Positions 40,952 through 50,673 are shown, counted from the stretch's first letter. The stretch is 64,000 nt of DNA from Lachnospiraceae bacterium UBA1818 (GCA_904419285.1 CAJFQZ010000009.1:1-64000); one strand, 5' to 3'. The notes: generated from the sequence alone by a model not told the origin. Translations and numbers: made by a program.

Positions 40952-42073
40952 ATGAGAGGACTGAAGAAAAGATTAACCGGGGGGATGCTGGCGCTTGTTA
41001 TGAGTTCGGCTTTGGTTCTCAATGTAAATGCAGTGACTCTTGATGAGGCGCAGCAGAAAGCTGATGAGCTGGAGCAGCAGAAAGAAGCTGCCGAAGCGGA
41101 GAAGGATTCTCTTACCGAGCAGCTCAGCGGCATCATTACCAGCATGAAAGAGACACAGGAGAAGCTGACGGCGAAAGAGGATGAGATCGCAGATGCTGAG
41201 AATGAGCTGATCCAGGCGAAAGTAGATGAGAATGATCAGTACGAGAGCATGAAGATGCGCATCAAGTTCATGTACGAGAGCGGGAACACGCAGTTCTTTA
41301 CGATCCTTCTTGAGAGCAGGAGCATCACAGAATTTCTCAATAAGGCGGAGTATGTTTCACAGCTTTCTGCATATGATAGAGATATGCTCGAGGAATTCCA
41401 GAGAGTAGTGAAGGACGTCGAAAAGAAGGAGGCTTCTCTTCAGAAAGAATATACTGAGCTGAATACACTTCAGGATCAGCTGACGAGTCAGCAGACAGAA
41501 GTACAGGCCCTGCTGGACAGCAAGGAGGCTCAGATCGACGATCTGGAGAAACAGATCGGAGAGAATGCAGATACGATCGAAGAGCTGAAGCGCCAGGCGG
41601 AAGAGGCTGAGCGTCTCCGCAAAGAGCAGGCTGCCGCACAGTCGGGCGGAAGTTCCTACCGCCCCGGTTCCGGAGGGAATGTAGTGAGCGGAAACGGCTA
41701 CTTTACTCATCCCTGTCCGGGTATGACATATCAGTCCAGTTATTTTGGCGAGAACCGGCCCTATGAGACCGGAGGACATAAGGGGAATGATTATGCCGCC
41801 CGGGCAGGAACGCCGACCTACGCCGCTGCCGCAGGCACGGTCATTACGGCGGGCTGGAGCAACAGCGCAGGCAACTGGGTGGTCATTAACCACGGCAACG
41901 GTCTGGTGACAAAATACATGCACCACTCGGCAATCTGTGTGAGCGCAGGACAGTATGTAGAGAAGGGACAGCAGATCGGATATGTGGGAAGTACGGGACA
42001 GTCTACGGGACCCCACCTTCATTTCCAGGTGGAACTCAACGGTGTTCCGGTAAGGCCGGATAACTATCTGTAG
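40952..42073 (+). CDS. Murein hydrolase activator/peptidase, EnvC-like (coiled coil plus M23)
   Basis: 373 residues. A signal peptide (residues 1-30, GGMLALVMSSALVLNVNA) is followed by a long coiled coil (about 32-225, with a break near 100-150) and a C-terminal LytM/M23 domain (about 255-373). HKGNDY and HLHFQ supply the zinc ligands (H-x-x-x-D and H-x-H), so the domain looks catalytically active, unlike E. coli EnvC. Its position after ftsEX fits the FtsEX-controlled septal peptidase role known for PcsB and EnvC-type partners. Confidence 0.93.
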   Translation: MRGLKKRLTGGMLALVMSSALVLNVNAVTLDEAQQKADELEQQKEAAEAEKDSLTEQLSGIITSMKETQEKLTAKEDEIADAENELIQAKVDENDQYESMKMRIKFMYESGNTQFFTILLESRSITEFLNKAEYVSQLSAYDRDMLEEFQRVVKDVEKKEASLQKEYTELNTLQDQLTSQQTEVQALLDSKEAQIDDLEKQIGENADTIEELKRQAEEAERLRKEQAAAQSGGSSYRPGSGGNVVSGNGYFTHPCPGMTYQSSYFGENRPYETGGHKGNDYAARAGTPTYAAAAGTVITAGWSNSAGNWVVINHGNGLVTKYMHHSAICVSAGQYVEKGQQIGYVGSTGQSTGPHLHFQVELNGVPVRPDNYL

Positions 42074-42171
42074 TATAAAAGGATATACATACAAAGAGGG
42101 AGGACAAAGTGGAAGGCTTCTGCTTTGTCTTTTCCGTTATTTAAGAAAAATCACAGGATGGAGACAGAACT

Positions 42172-43449
42172 ATGAGCCAGGATATGAATCAGCAGAAGGA
42201 TGCGGGAAACACAGGACAGGAGTCGATAAAGCCTCCTGTAAAACGAAAGAAAAGAAGGCATCGATTCGGCGCGGGAATGGCGGTCGGCGCTCTGGCCGTG
42301 CTGCTGATCGGCGCCTGTGCCTGGGGCGTGAAGGTATACCTGTACGGGGGATTTCCGTTCGATACCTATGCATCAGGGGAGGTGTCCGAGGACGATGTGG
42401 CAGTGAAGCTTGATCTGCTCAATTCTCTGATCGACAGGTATTATCTCTACGGCGATCAGATCGATGAGGATGCATTGACGGAAGGAATCTATTCCGGTTA
42501 TGCGGCGGCGCTGGGGGACCCTTACACAGAATACTATGACAGAGAGGAAACAGCGGCCCTTGCAGAGTCTACAAGCGGGGAGTTTTCCGGCATCGGCGCG
42601 TCGATGAGCCAGAATCCGGAAGGGACCGGCGCGGTCATAAACACAGTGTACGAAGATTCCCCAGCACAGAAGGCGGGACTTCAGGCTGGTGACGTCATTT
42701 CCAAGGTGGATGGGACCGATGTTACGGGAATGGATCTGGACAGTATCGTATCCATGATCAAAGGCGAGAAAGGGACAGAGGTGAAGATCACAGTACTCCG
42801 TTACGGGCAGGAGATAGAGACGACTGCGGTCAGAGATACGATCCAGATGCAGACGGTGGACAGCACTATGCTCGATGACCAGGTAGGATATATCTCTGTC
42901 AGTGAATTCGACGATATCACATATGAACAGTTCAAGTCAGCGCTGGACAGTCTGGAAGGGCAGGGGATGGCAGGGCTTGTCATCGATCTGAGGAATAATC
43001 CGGGAGGAAATCTGACTACTGTGACGGATATGCTGAAGCTTCTGCTCCCGGAGGGACCGATCGTCTCGATCGTTGATAAAAATGGAGATGCTGAGGAGAT
43101 CAGCTGTGACGGCTCCAATGAGTTTACGAAACCGCTGGCTGTCCTTGTCAATCAGTACAGCGCCAGCGCTTCTGAGATATTCAGCGGCGCCATCCAGGAC
43201 TATGGGATCGGCAGCATCGTCGGTGTCACCACTTACGGGAAAGGTGTGGTCCAGCAGCTGATGGATCTGGGGGACGGCACCTGTCTGAAGATCACGATCG
43301 CAGAGTATTATACGCCGAACGGCAGGAGTATCAACGGCACCGGAGTCGTGCCGGATGTGGAAGTAGAATATGTCTATGACGAGGAAAATCCGGACGCTGA
43401 CAACCAGCTTCAGACAGCGTACGATACCGTGCTGAGCGAGCTCCAGTAA
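42172..43449 (+). CDS. Carboxyl-terminal processing protease (S41)
   Basis: 425 residues. The cytosolic basic N-terminus (KRKKRRHRF) leads to one membrane helix (about 39-60), then a PDZ domain (about 130-215, GSxGIGAxM-like SGIGASMSQN, VYEDSPAQKAGLQAGD) and the S41 catalytic domain with Ser in YSASASEIFSG and Lys in TYGKGVVQ. These proteases trim secreted and wall-associated proteins; in this operon it may process the FtsEX hydrolase. It closes the ftsEX group. Confidence 0.93.
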   Translation: MSQDMNQQKDAGNTGQESIKPPVKRKKRRHRFGAGMAVGALAVLLIGACAWGVKVYLYGGFPFDTYASGEVSEDDVAVKLDLLNSLIDRYYLYGDQIDEDALTEGIYSGYAAALGDPYTEYYDREETAALAESTSGEFSGIGASMSQNPEGTGAVINTVYEDSPAQKAGLQAGDVISKVDGTDVTGMDLDSIVSMIKGEKGTEVKITVLRYGQEIETTAVRDTIQMQTVDSTMLDDQVGYISVSEFDDITYEQFKSALDSLEGQGMAGLVIDLRNNPGGNLTTVTDMLKLLLPEGPIVSIVDKNGDAEEISCDGSNEFTKPLAVLVNQYSASASEIFSGAIQDYGIGSIVGVTTYGKGVVQQLMDLGDGTCLKITIAEYYTPNGRSINGTGVVPDVEVEYVYDEENPDADNQLQTAYDTVLSELQ

Positions 43450-43505
43450 AAGGCGTGGATGAATTGTCTGCGTTCACAGTAATATGAAATTCATAAAAAA
43501 AACAG

Positions 43506-43534
43506 TTGCAAATCAAAAAGTGATGTGCTAATAT
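43506..43534 (+). promoter_or_regulatory. Predicted promoter of the aspS-gatCAB transcript
   Basis: TTGCAA (43506-43511), 17 bases, TAATAT (43529-43534) with TGC upstream (extended -10). It leads straight into the T-box. Confidence 0.75.
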
Positions 43535-43540
43535 GGGAAA

Positions 43541-43853
43541 CAAGTTTTAATAAACTAAAGTATTAAACTACCAAAGGCAATGAACAAGACTCGGGTCTTC
43601 AGAAACTGACAGGAAGGAGGCGTCACCGACTGAGAGCGCCGGACAGCGGAGGAGATCAAGGGAACACTTGGGAGCTGACCGTCTGAACCTAAGTAGGGCG
43701 GTACGTGGAGCATACGTTACATGCAAAGAGAGGAACCGGATTCCCTGCTGAGGGCGGGAAAGAAGATACGGTTCAATGCGGGTGGTACCGCGGATTTTAT
43801 CTTGATAATTTCCGTCCCGGGATACTGATGTATCCCGGGGCTTTTTGTTTTCT
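43541..43853 (+). ncRNA. T-box leader of aspS, candidate Asn specifier
   Basis: The conserved T-box sequence GCGGGTGGTACCGCGG (near 43779-43794) is followed by a terminator CCCGGGATAC (43816-43825) / GTATCCCGGG (43830-43839) and CTTTTTGTTTTCT. Aligning stem I with the tyrS T-box in this window (TAC-ATCCCTGAGC against AAC-ACTTGGGAGC) places the specifier at AAC (43663-43665), that is asparagine. Uncharged tRNA(Asn) would therefore prevent termination. T-box identity is certain in practice; the specifier is inferred. Confidence 0.92.
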
Positions 43854-43885
43854 CCGGGGTGCAGGATCTGAAAGGAGAAAGAAAA

Positions 43886-45217
43886 ATGGAATTTGTAACA
43901 GGAAAGAAAGAATCACGGACACTGGAACTGAGCGAGCTGCTGACCGGGGAGATGACCGGCAGAGAGGTGCGGGTAAACGGAGCTGTGCACGTTATCCGAG
44001 ACATGGGAAATATCGCGTTTATCATCCTGCGCAAGCGGGAAGGACTTGTACAGTGCGTCTACGAGGAAGGCGTATCCGGATTTGAGCTGAAAGATGTGAA
44101 AGAGGCGGATACGGTGGAAGTGACCGGCGTGCTGACCGAGTCGGAGAAGGCGCCGAACGGGATCGAGATCCGGCTGAACGGCCTGGAAGTACTGAGCAGT
44201 CCTGTGGAGCCGATGCCCCTGGCGATCGCCAAGTGGAAGCTCAATACATCGCTGGAAGCGAAGCTGAATTACAGGCCGATCTCACTGAGAAACATCAGGG
44301 AGAGAGCAAAGTTCAAGATCCAGGAAGGGATTGTGAGAGGATTCCGGGATTTCTTATACGGCGAGGGATTCACAGAGATCCATACTCCGAAGATCGGCGC
44401 CAGGAGCGCGGAGGGCGGGGCGAACATGTTCCGTCTGGATTATTTCCACAGGCCGGCAGTCCTGCAGCAGAGCCCGCAGTTTTATAAACAGATGATGGTG
44501 GGAGTGTTTGACAGAGTCTTTGAGACGGGACCGGTATTCCGTGCGGAGAAGCACAATACAAAGCGTCACCTAAATGAATATACAAGCCTTGATTTTGAGA
44601 TGGGATACATTGATGGATTCGAGGACCTTATGACAATGGAGACCGGCTTTCTCCAGTATACGATGAAGCTTCTTTCGGAGGAGTACGGCAGAGAGCTGAA
44701 GATCCTGGGAGTGGAACTTCCGGAGACAGAGCAGATCCCGGCGGTCCGGTTTGACGAGATCAAGCGTCTTGTATCGGAAAAGTATGAGAGAAAGATCAGA
44801 AACCCGTTTGACCTGGAACCGGAGGAAGAGATGCTGATCAGCAGATATGCGAAGGAAGAATGGGGATCCGATTTCGTGTTTGTGACACATTATCCGTCAA
44901 AGAAACGTCCTTTCTATGCGATGGATGATCCGGCGGATGCAACATATACATTGAGTTTTGACCTGCTTTTCAGAGGGATGGAGATCACCACGGGCGGCCA
45001 GAGGATCCATGATTACCGTGAGCTCCTCGCCAAGATGGAGAAGAGAGGCATGACAGAAGAAGGGATGGAGCAGTACCTCAGCGCATTTAAGCATGGCATG
45101 CCGCCTCACGGCGGACTCGGGATCGGACTGGAGCGTCTGACGATGAAACTTCTGGGAGAGGACAATGTCCGCGAGACAACGCTCTTCCCGAGAGATATGA
45201 GCAGGCTTGAGCCTTAG
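43886..45217 (+). CDS. aspS: Aspartate-tRNA(Asp/Asn) ligase, archaeal-type
   Basis: 443 residues, short class II AspRS of the archaeal/non-discriminating kind without the bacterial GAD insertion (bacterial AspRS is ~590). An N-terminal OB fold (about 20-105) is followed by the catalytic core with motif 2 (FRAEKHNTKRHLNEYTSLDFEM) split across 221-245 and motif 3 (GGLGIGLERLTMKLLG). The ATG at 43886 follows AAAGGAG. With gatCAB downstream it probably charges tRNA(Asn) with Asp, which GatCAB then amidates. Confidence 0.93.
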   Translation: MEFVTGKKESRTLELSELLTGEMTGREVRVNGAVHVIRDMGNIAFIILRKREGLVQCVYEEGVSGFELKDVKEADTVEVTGVLTESEKAPNGIEIRLNGLEVLSSPVEPMPLAIAKWKLNTSLEAKLNYRPISLRNIRERAKFKIQEGIVRGFRDFLYGEGFTEIHTPKIGARSAEGGANMFRLDYFHRPAVLQQSPQFYKQMMVGVFDRVFETGPVFRAEKHNTKRHLNEYTSLDFEMGYIDGFEDLMTMETGFLQYTMKLLSEEYGRELKILGVELPETEQIPAVRFDEIKRLVSEKYERKIRNPFDLEPEEEMLISRYAKEEWGSDFVFVTHYPSKKRPFYAMDDPADATYTLSFDLLFRGMEITTGGQRIHDYRELLAKMEKRGMTEEGMEQYLSAFKHGMPPHGGLGIGLERLTMKLLGEDNVRETTLFPRDMSRLEP

Positions 45218-45261
45218 TGCAGAGAGAAACTGAGAGTACGGATCAATGAGAGGGGAAGCTC

Positions 45262-46389
45262 ATGTTTGGAAAGCAGAGATGTTATCTGTGCGGCGGGAAG
45301 CTGGATAATGGACGGTGTACTGTCTGCGGACTGGATAACACAAGAAAGCAGAAGAAAAATTACCGGCTGAATGAGAGCAGCCTGTCCCCTGCGGGAGAGA
45401 AAGCAGTCGAAAGGGCGGAGCGGGACGAACAAAAGCCGGCGAAGGAAGAAGCTGCCGGAAAGAGGGCGCGGAGAGCAGAGCGGGCAGAGGAAAAGACGAT
45501 TACACAGAAATCAGGCCGTCAGTCTGCGCAAAATGGGAAGGCGCCGGGAACTGCAGCGGCGAAGCCGATGCAGATGACCCGCCGTATGGCAGACCGGCCG
45601 TACGACGGTATGCGGACAAAAAGATATCTGGGCTGGATCGTGGCGGTGGTCCTGATCATTTCGGTCGGGGTGCCGATCGTAACAGAACTTCTTGATTCGG
45701 CAGATTCGGAGGCAGACCGGCAGGTCTGGACGGAGGAAGACTATGATCCGTATCAGTTCGCGGCAAGAGAGCTTTCTGACAGCGGCGATGTGTATGACGC
45801 ACTTTTGGGACAGGGGAAATACTATGTGGGAGTCAATATCCCGGAAGGAAGCTATACAGTGGAGCTTGCAGACGGAGAAGGATCCTTGAATGTAGATGAT
45901 CCGGAGAATGGCATTTATCTCTATCAGTATTTCGGATATGACGAAGACTATGGAGATAAGACCCTGCTTGAAGATGTGAGGCTTTATGAGGGCGCGGCCG
46001 TTTCCATCTCCGGGCAGGTCAGGCTGGATTTTCATTCGGAGAACGCGCAGGTACAGTCAATGTCCTATGAGACAAATCCGCTGACAGAGAGTGTTCCGCT
46101 TGAAGCGGGCAGGACATATACGGCGGGAACAGATTTCCCTGAAGGGGTCTATGATATCAGCGGTTCGGACTGGGTGACAGTCGATTATAAAGTCTATCTG
46201 GGGGAGATCTATGATGAAGAGGACCTGAATTACCAGTGGGAGAATGTCTGGTTCGGTGAAGAACCTGAGGTCTACTGCAATGCGGTGCTCCCGGCAGGAA
46301 CTGAGATCACGGCGGACGGAGACGGCGCGGTGCTCGTGCCAAGTCCCGTGACCGGCGGTCAGGACTATGAAGGATATTATGACAGATAG
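45262..46389 (+). CDS. Zinc-ribbon, single-pass membrane protein between aspS and gatC
   Basis: 375 residues. A zinc ribbon at the N-terminus (C7, C10, C19, C22) is followed by a charged, disordered Lys/Glu/Arg/Ala stretch (about 30-110), one membrane helix (about 122-142, GWIVAVVLIISVGVPIV), and an acidic extracytoplasmic part with two related modules (YYVGVNIPEGSYTVEL near 184; YTAGTDFPEGVYDI near 281), the GxxIPxGxY-type beta fold seen in many secreted Firmicute proteins. No function is known. It is inside the aspS-gatCAB cluster, with 45 bp and 40 bp gaps. Confidence 0.8.
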   Translation: MFGKQRCYLCGGKLDNGRCTVCGLDNTRKQKKNYRLNESSLSPAGEKAVERAERDEQKPAKEEAAGKRARRAERAEEKTITQKSGRQSAQNGKAPGTAAAKPMQMTRRMADRPYDGMRTKRYLGWIVAVVLIISVGVPIVTELLDSADSEADRQVWTEEDYDPYQFAARELSDSGDVYDALLGQGKYYVGVNIPEGSYTVELADGEGSLNVDDPENGIYLYQYFGYDEDYGDKTLLEDVRLYEGAAVSISGQVRLDFHSENAQVQSMSYETNPLTESVPLEAGRTYTAGTDFPEGVYDISGSDWVTVDYKVYLGEIYDEEDLNYQWENVWFGEEPEVYCNAVLPAGTEITADGDGAVLVPSPVTGGQDYEGYYDR

Positions 46390-46428
46390 AAACAGACGAC
46401 AGAGCAGAAGGAGAAAGGATGGTCGGAT

Positions 46429-46722
46429 ATGGCAAACAAGATATCGGATGAGACGATAGAATATGTAGGGATCCTCGCAAAGCTGGAACTGACTGACGAG
46501 GAGAAAGAAGCGGCGAAGAGTGATATGGAGAAGATGCTCGACTATATTGATACTCTTAATGAACTGGATACTGCGGGCATCGAGCCCATGTCCCACGTGT
46601 TCCCTGTGAGCAATGTGTTCCGTGAGGATGTGGTCACTAACGGTGATAACAGGGAAGACACACTGGCAAATGCGCCCCTCCGCAAGGACGACAGTTTTGA
46701 AGTGCCGCGGACGATCGGGTAG
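46429..46722 (+). CDS. gatC: Asp-tRNA(Asn)/Glu-tRNA(Gln) amidotransferase subunit C
   Basis: 97 residues, typical Gat[57 protein letters not shown] and a C-terminal FEVPRTIG. GatC stabilises GatA on GatB. It lies 11-20 bp before gatA. Confidence 0.95.
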   Translation: MANKISDETIEYVGILAKLELTDEEKEAAKSDMEKMLDYIDTLNELDTAGIEPMSHVFPVSNVFREDVVTNGDNREDTLANAPLRKDDSFEVPRTIG

Positions 46723-46742
46723 AGACGGAAAAGGTGGTGAAC

Positions 46743-48221
46743 ATGATGGATATTTTGAAACTTACAGCACTGGAACTTGGTGAGAAGATCAAGAAGAAGG
46801 AAGTTTCCGTACGGGAGGCAGTGGACGCGGTCCTTGCCCGCGCGGAAGAGGCAGAGCCGGTGATCAACAGTTATGTGACGCTGGACAGAGAGGGAGCCTA
46901 TGCACAGGCGGATGAGATCCAGAAAAAGATCGATGCGGGAGAACTGGACAGCCCCCTTGCGGGAGTGCCTGTGGCAGTGAAGGATAATATGTGTATCCGG
47001 GGACAGCTTACAACATGCAGTTCGAAGATCCTCTCAAACTTTAAGCCCACATACACGGCTGAGGCGGTGGAGAACTTGAGAAAAGCAGGGGCGGTCATCA
47101 TCGGCAAGACGAATATGGATGAGTTTGCCATGGGGAGCACAACAGAGACTTCCTATTACGGACCGACAAGAAATCCACACAACACGGCGCATGTGCCCGG
47201 AGGTTCTTCCGGCGGCTCCTGCGCGGCGGTGGCTGCGGAGGAATGCTTCTGCGCGCTGGGATCAGACACCGGCGGCTCCATCCGCCAGCCCAGTTCGTTC
47301 TGCGGCGTGGTCGGAATGAAGCCGACCTACGGGACGGTTTCCCGATATGGCCTTGTGGCATATGGATCTTCCCTTGATCAGATCGGACCTATCGCGAAAG
47401 ATGTGGCGGACTGTGCGGCGCTGCTTGAAGCAGTCGCATCACACGATCAGAAAGACAGCACTTCTATCCTGAGAGAAGATTATCATTTCACGGAGGCTCT
47501 TGTGGACGACGTGAGCGGTCTCCGGATCGGAATCCCGCGGGATTATATGGGAGAAGGCCTTGACGGTGAGGTGAAGGAAGCTGTCCTGAGAGCGGCGGAT
47601 GTGCTGAAAGCGAGAGGCGCATCTGTGGAGATGTTTGACCTGGGACTTGTGAAATATGCGATTCCTGCATATTACACGATCGCAGCGGCGGAAGCAAGCT
47701 CTAACCTGGAACGGTTCGACGGTGTAAAATACGGGTACCGGACAGCGGATTATGACGGCCTTCATGATATGTACAAGCGGACACGGTCGGAGGGATTCGG
47801 TGCAGAGGTCAAGCGCAGGATCATGCTCGGTTCTTTTGTGCTGAGCTCAGGGTATTATGATGCATATTATCTGAAGGCTCTGCGTGTGAAGGCGCTGATC
47901 AAGCAGGCATTTGACAGAGCCTTTGAGAAGTTCGACGTCATCCTCGGTCCTGCGGCGCCGACGACAGCGCCGGAACTTGGAAAAAGCCTGAGCGATCCGC
48001 TCAAGATGTATCTTGGCGATATTTATACTATTTCCGTCAACCTGGCGGGACTTCCGGGCATGAGCGTGCCCGTGGGGAAGGACAGCAGAGGACTTCCTAT
48101 CGGGATGCAGCTGATCGGAAATGTATTCCAGGAGAAAACTCTCATCCGTGCGGCATACACATATGAGTGCGCAACAGAGAAACAGTATGAGACACCGGCA
48201 GAGTTCGGGAAGGAGGCGTAG
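46743..48221 (+). CDS. gatA: Asp-tRNA(Asn)/Glu-tRNA(Gln) amidotransferase subunit A
   Basis: About 492 residues, amidase-signature enzyme that frees ammonia from glutamine. The Ser-cis-Ser-Lys triad lies in VAVKDNM (Lys) and GSSGGSCAAVAAEE / GSDTGGSIRQPSSFCG (both Ser). Ammonia is passed to GatB. The start is taken at 46743 (or 46746) because AAGGTGG lies 5-8 bases before them; the upstream GTG codons are too close to the SD. Confidence 0.96.
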   Translation: MMDILKLTALELGEKIKKKEVSVREAVDAVLARAEEAEPVINSYVTLDREGAYAQADEIQKKIDAGELDSPLAGVPVAVKDNMCIRGQLTTCSSKILSNFKPTYTAEAVENLRKAGAVIIGKTNMDEFAMGSTTETSYYGPTRNPHNTAHVPGGSSGGSCAAVAAEECFCALGSDTGGSIRQPSSFCGVVGMKPTYGTVSRYGLVAYGSSLDQIGPIAKDVADCAALLEAVASHDQKDSTSILREDYHFTEALVDDVSGLRIGIPRDYMGEGLDGEVKEAVLRAADVLKARGASVEMFDLGLVKYAIPAYYTIAAAEASSNLERFDGVKYGYRTADYDGLHDMYKRTRSEGFGAEVKRRIMLGSFVLSSGYYDAYYLKALRVKALIKQAFDRAFEKFDVILGPAAPTTAPELGKSLSDPLKMYLGDIYTISVNLAGLPGMSVPVGKDSRGLPIGMQLIGNVFQEKTLIRAAYTYECATEKQYETPAEFGKEA

Positions 48222-48226
48222 AGAAC

Positions 48227-49663
48227 ATGGCAAAACAGTATGAGACAGTCATTGGACTTGAAGTGCATATCGAGCTTGCTACTAAGACGAAGATCTTCTG
48301 CGGCTGCAGCACAGAATTCGGCGGCGCGCCGAACACGCATACATGCCCTGTGTGCACCGGAATGCCGGGCTCCCTGCCGGTGCTGAACAAACAGGTGGTA
48401 GAGTACGCGATGGCGATCGGGCTTGCGACTAACTGTAAGATCACCCAGGTGTGCAAGTTTGACCGGAAGAACTACTTCTACCCGGATAATCCGCAGAACT
48501 ATCAGATCTCGCAGCTCTACCTGCCGATCGCGAGAGACGGCTATGTGGAGATCGAGACAGGAACAGGAACCAAGAAAGTAAGGATCCACGAAATGCATAT
48601 GGAAGAGGATGCGGGCAAGCTCATCCATGATGAGTGGGATGATACCTCTCTTGTAGACTACAACCGCAGCGGCGTGCCGCTGGTGGAGATCGTATCCGAA
48701 CCGGACATGCGCTCAGCGGATGAGGTCATCGCCTATCTTGAGAAACTGCGGATGATCGTGCAGTATCTCGGCGCATCCGACTGCAAGCTGCAGGAGGGAT
48801 CCATGCGCGCGGATGTGAACCTTTCTGTGCGTGAGGCGGGTTCTGACGCTTTCGGCACCAGAACGGAGATGAAGAATCTGAACTCTTTCAAGGCCATCGC
48901 ACATGCCATCGAAGGCGAGAGGGAGCGTCAGATCGAGCTTCTGGAGGCCGGGAAAGAAGTTGTCCAGGAGACGAGAAGATGGGACGACAATAAGGAGCAT
49001 TCCTATGCGATGCGCTCCAAGGAGGACGCGCAGGACTACCGTTATTTTCCAGAACCGGATCTTGTGCCGGTCGTGATCAGCGACGAGTGGATCGCGGAGA
49101 TAAAGGCGAGACAGCCGGAGCTGAGGACAGAAAAGCTGGAGCGGTATAAGAAAGAGTTCGACATTCCTCAGTATGATGCGGAGATCATCACAGAGTCAAA
49201 ACGTCTGGCAGATATCTTTGAGGAGACTACGACAGTCTGCGGCAAGCCTAAGAAAGTTGCGAACTGGCTGATGGTGGAGACGCTCCGCCTGATGAAGGAG
49301 CACAGCATGGAACCGGAAGATCTGACGTTTTCTCCGAAAAACCTGGCGAAGCTGATCGACCTGACGGACGCCGGGACGATCAACAGCTCTGTTGCGAAAA
49401 AGGTGTTTGAACAGATCTTTACAGATGATGTTGACCCGGAGAAATATGTGGAGGAGAACGGACTCGGCATGGTGAATGATGAGAGTGCCCTGCGGGAAGT
49501 GATCGAGAAGGTTCTTGCCGATAATCCGAAGGCAGTGGAAGATTACAGAGGAGGCAAGGAGAAAGCCATGGGTGCGCTGGTCGGACAGACTATGCGCGCG
49601 ATGAAGGGCAAGGCGAACCCGAGCATGGTGAACGAGATGCTGAAAAAGATGCTGCAGGGCTGA
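48227..49663 (+). CDS. gatB: Asp-tRNA(Asn)/Glu-tRNA(Gln) amidotransferase subunit B
   Basis: 478 residues. GatB phosphorylates the misacylated aminoacyl-tRNA and adds ammonia. Visible: GLEVHIELATKTKIFCGC, NTHTCPVCTGMPGSLP (zinc cysteines), the KNYFYPDNPQNYQISQ stretch, DYNRSGVPLVEIVSEPD and the C-terminal tRNA-binding YqeY-like tail ending in MVNEMLKKML. It follows gatA by five bases. Confidence 0.96.
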   Translation: MAKQYETVIGLEVHIELATKTKIFCGCSTEFGGAPNTHTCPVCTGMPGSLPVLNKQVVEYAMAIGLATNCKITQVCKFDRKNYFYPDNPQNYQISQLYLPIARDGYVEIETGTGTKKVRIHEMHMEEDAGKLIHDEWDDTSLVDYNRSGVPLVEIVSEPDMRSADEVIAYLEKLRMIVQYLGASDCKLQEGSMRADVNLSVREAGSDAFGTRTEMKNLNSFKAIAHAIEGERERQIELLEAGKEVVQETRRWDDNKEHSYAMRSKEDAQDYRYFPEPDLVPVVISDEWIAEIKARQPELRTEKLERYKKEFDIPQYDAEIITESKRLADIFEETTTVCGKPKKVANWLMVETLRLMKEHSMEPEDLTFSPKNLAKLIDLTDAGTINSSVAKKVFEQIFTDDVDPEKYVEENGLGMVNDESALREVIEKVLADNPKAVEDYRGGKEKAMGALVGQTMRAMKGKANPSMVNEMLKKMLQG

Positions 49664-49691
49664 TCTGCGGCGGAAAACGGAAAAAAGACCG

Positions 49692-49723
49692 GAGAGGACA
49701 GCACATTACAGAGCTGTCCTCTC
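49692..49723 (+). terminator. Hairpin after gatB
   Basis: Perfect 11-bp stem GAGAGGACAGC (49692-49702) / GCTGTCCTCTC (49713-49723). T-run is poor on + and better on -. Confidence 0.6.
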
Positions 49724-49742
49724 TGCCTGTCTGAAGATCACC

Positions 49743-49771
49743 TTGCAAAATACCGGCCTATGACGTACAAT
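49743..49771 (+). promoter_or_regulatory. Predicted promoter of ecfA1-ecfA2-ecfT-truA
   Basis: TTGCAA (49743-49748), 17 bases, TACAAT (49766-49771). Confidence 0.75.
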
Positions 49772-49821
49772 AAATTCCGACAAGTCCGGAAACAGAGAAG
49801 AAAAATGGAGGCAGGAAGCCG

Positions 49822-50673
49822 ATGGAAATGATACATGCCGAGAAGCTTGTATACGAATATGACAAGAGAGATGAAGAGGGAAATGTGATCGGAACAGACC
49901 GCGCCATCGACGGTGTGGATATCGATGTCCCCCAGGGCTCATTCGTGGCTGTGCTGGGTCACAACGGATCAGGAAAATCCACCCTTGCGAAACATATGAA
50001 CGCGATCCTCGTGCCGACCGGAGGGACTATGTGGGTGGACGGGAGAGACACCCGTGATCCTGCGGAATTGTGGAACGTCCGTCAGACAGCGGGTATGGTA
50101 TTCCAGAATCCGGATAACCAGATCATCGGGACCGTGGTGGAAGAGGATGTCGGATTCGGACCGGAAAATCTGGGCGTTCCCACAGACGAGATCTGGAAGC
50201 GGGTAGAGGACAGCCTGCGCTCGGTGGGAATGCTGGAGTACAGAAAAGCGTCTCCGAATAAACTGTCCGGAGGCCAGAAGCAGAGGGTTGCCATTGCGGG
50301 CGTCATCGCTATGGAACCGAAATGCATCGTCCTGGATGAACCAACTGCCATGCTGGATCCCAGCGGCCGCAGGGAAGTGATCCGCGCGGTGGAGAAGCTG
50401 AGAAAAGAAAAGAATGTGACAGTCATACTGATCACCCATTATATGGAAGAAGTCATTGACGCGGATCAGGTCTTTGTCATGGACGGCGGACACATCGTCA
50501 TGCACGGTACGCCGAGAGAGATATTCAGCAGAGTCGACGAACTGAAATCCTATCGGATGGATGTTCCTCAGGTGACCATGCTGGCGGAAGAACTGAGGAA
50601 GCGGGGACTGGACCTGCCGCGGGGAATTTTGAGAAGAGAAGAATTGGTGGAGGCATTATGTCGATTGCGTTAG
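49822..50673 (+). CDS. ecfA1: ECF transporter ATPase A1
   Basis: 283 residues, ABC ATPase with Walker A GHNGSGKST, Q-loop MVFQNPDNQI, signature LSGGQKQRV and Walker B CIVLDEPTAMLDP. It is one of two ATPases that power a shared ECF transporter core for several vitamin-specific S components. It overlaps ecfA2 by 16 bases. The S component at 3617-4222 is a candidate client. Confidence 0.95.
   Translation: MEMIHAEKLVYEYDKRDEEGNVIGTDRAIDGVDIDVPQGSFVAVLGHNGSGKSTLAKHMNAILVPTGGTMWVDGRDTRDPAELWNVRQTAGMVFQNPDNQIIGTVVEEDVGFGPENLGVPTDEIWKRVEDSLRSVGMLEYRKASPNKLSGGQKQRVAIAGVIAMEPKCIVLDEPTAMLDPSGRREVIRAVEKLRKEKNVTVILITHYMEEVIDADQVFVMDGGHIVMHGTPREIFSRVDELKSYRMDVPQVTMLAEELRKRGLDLPRGILRREELVEALCRLR

Noticed and set aside
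43681-43700. AAC at 43686-43688 as T-box specifier
   Set aside because: Alignment with the tyrS T-box favours the AAC at 43663-43665, which has the matching downstream sequence ending in GAGC.
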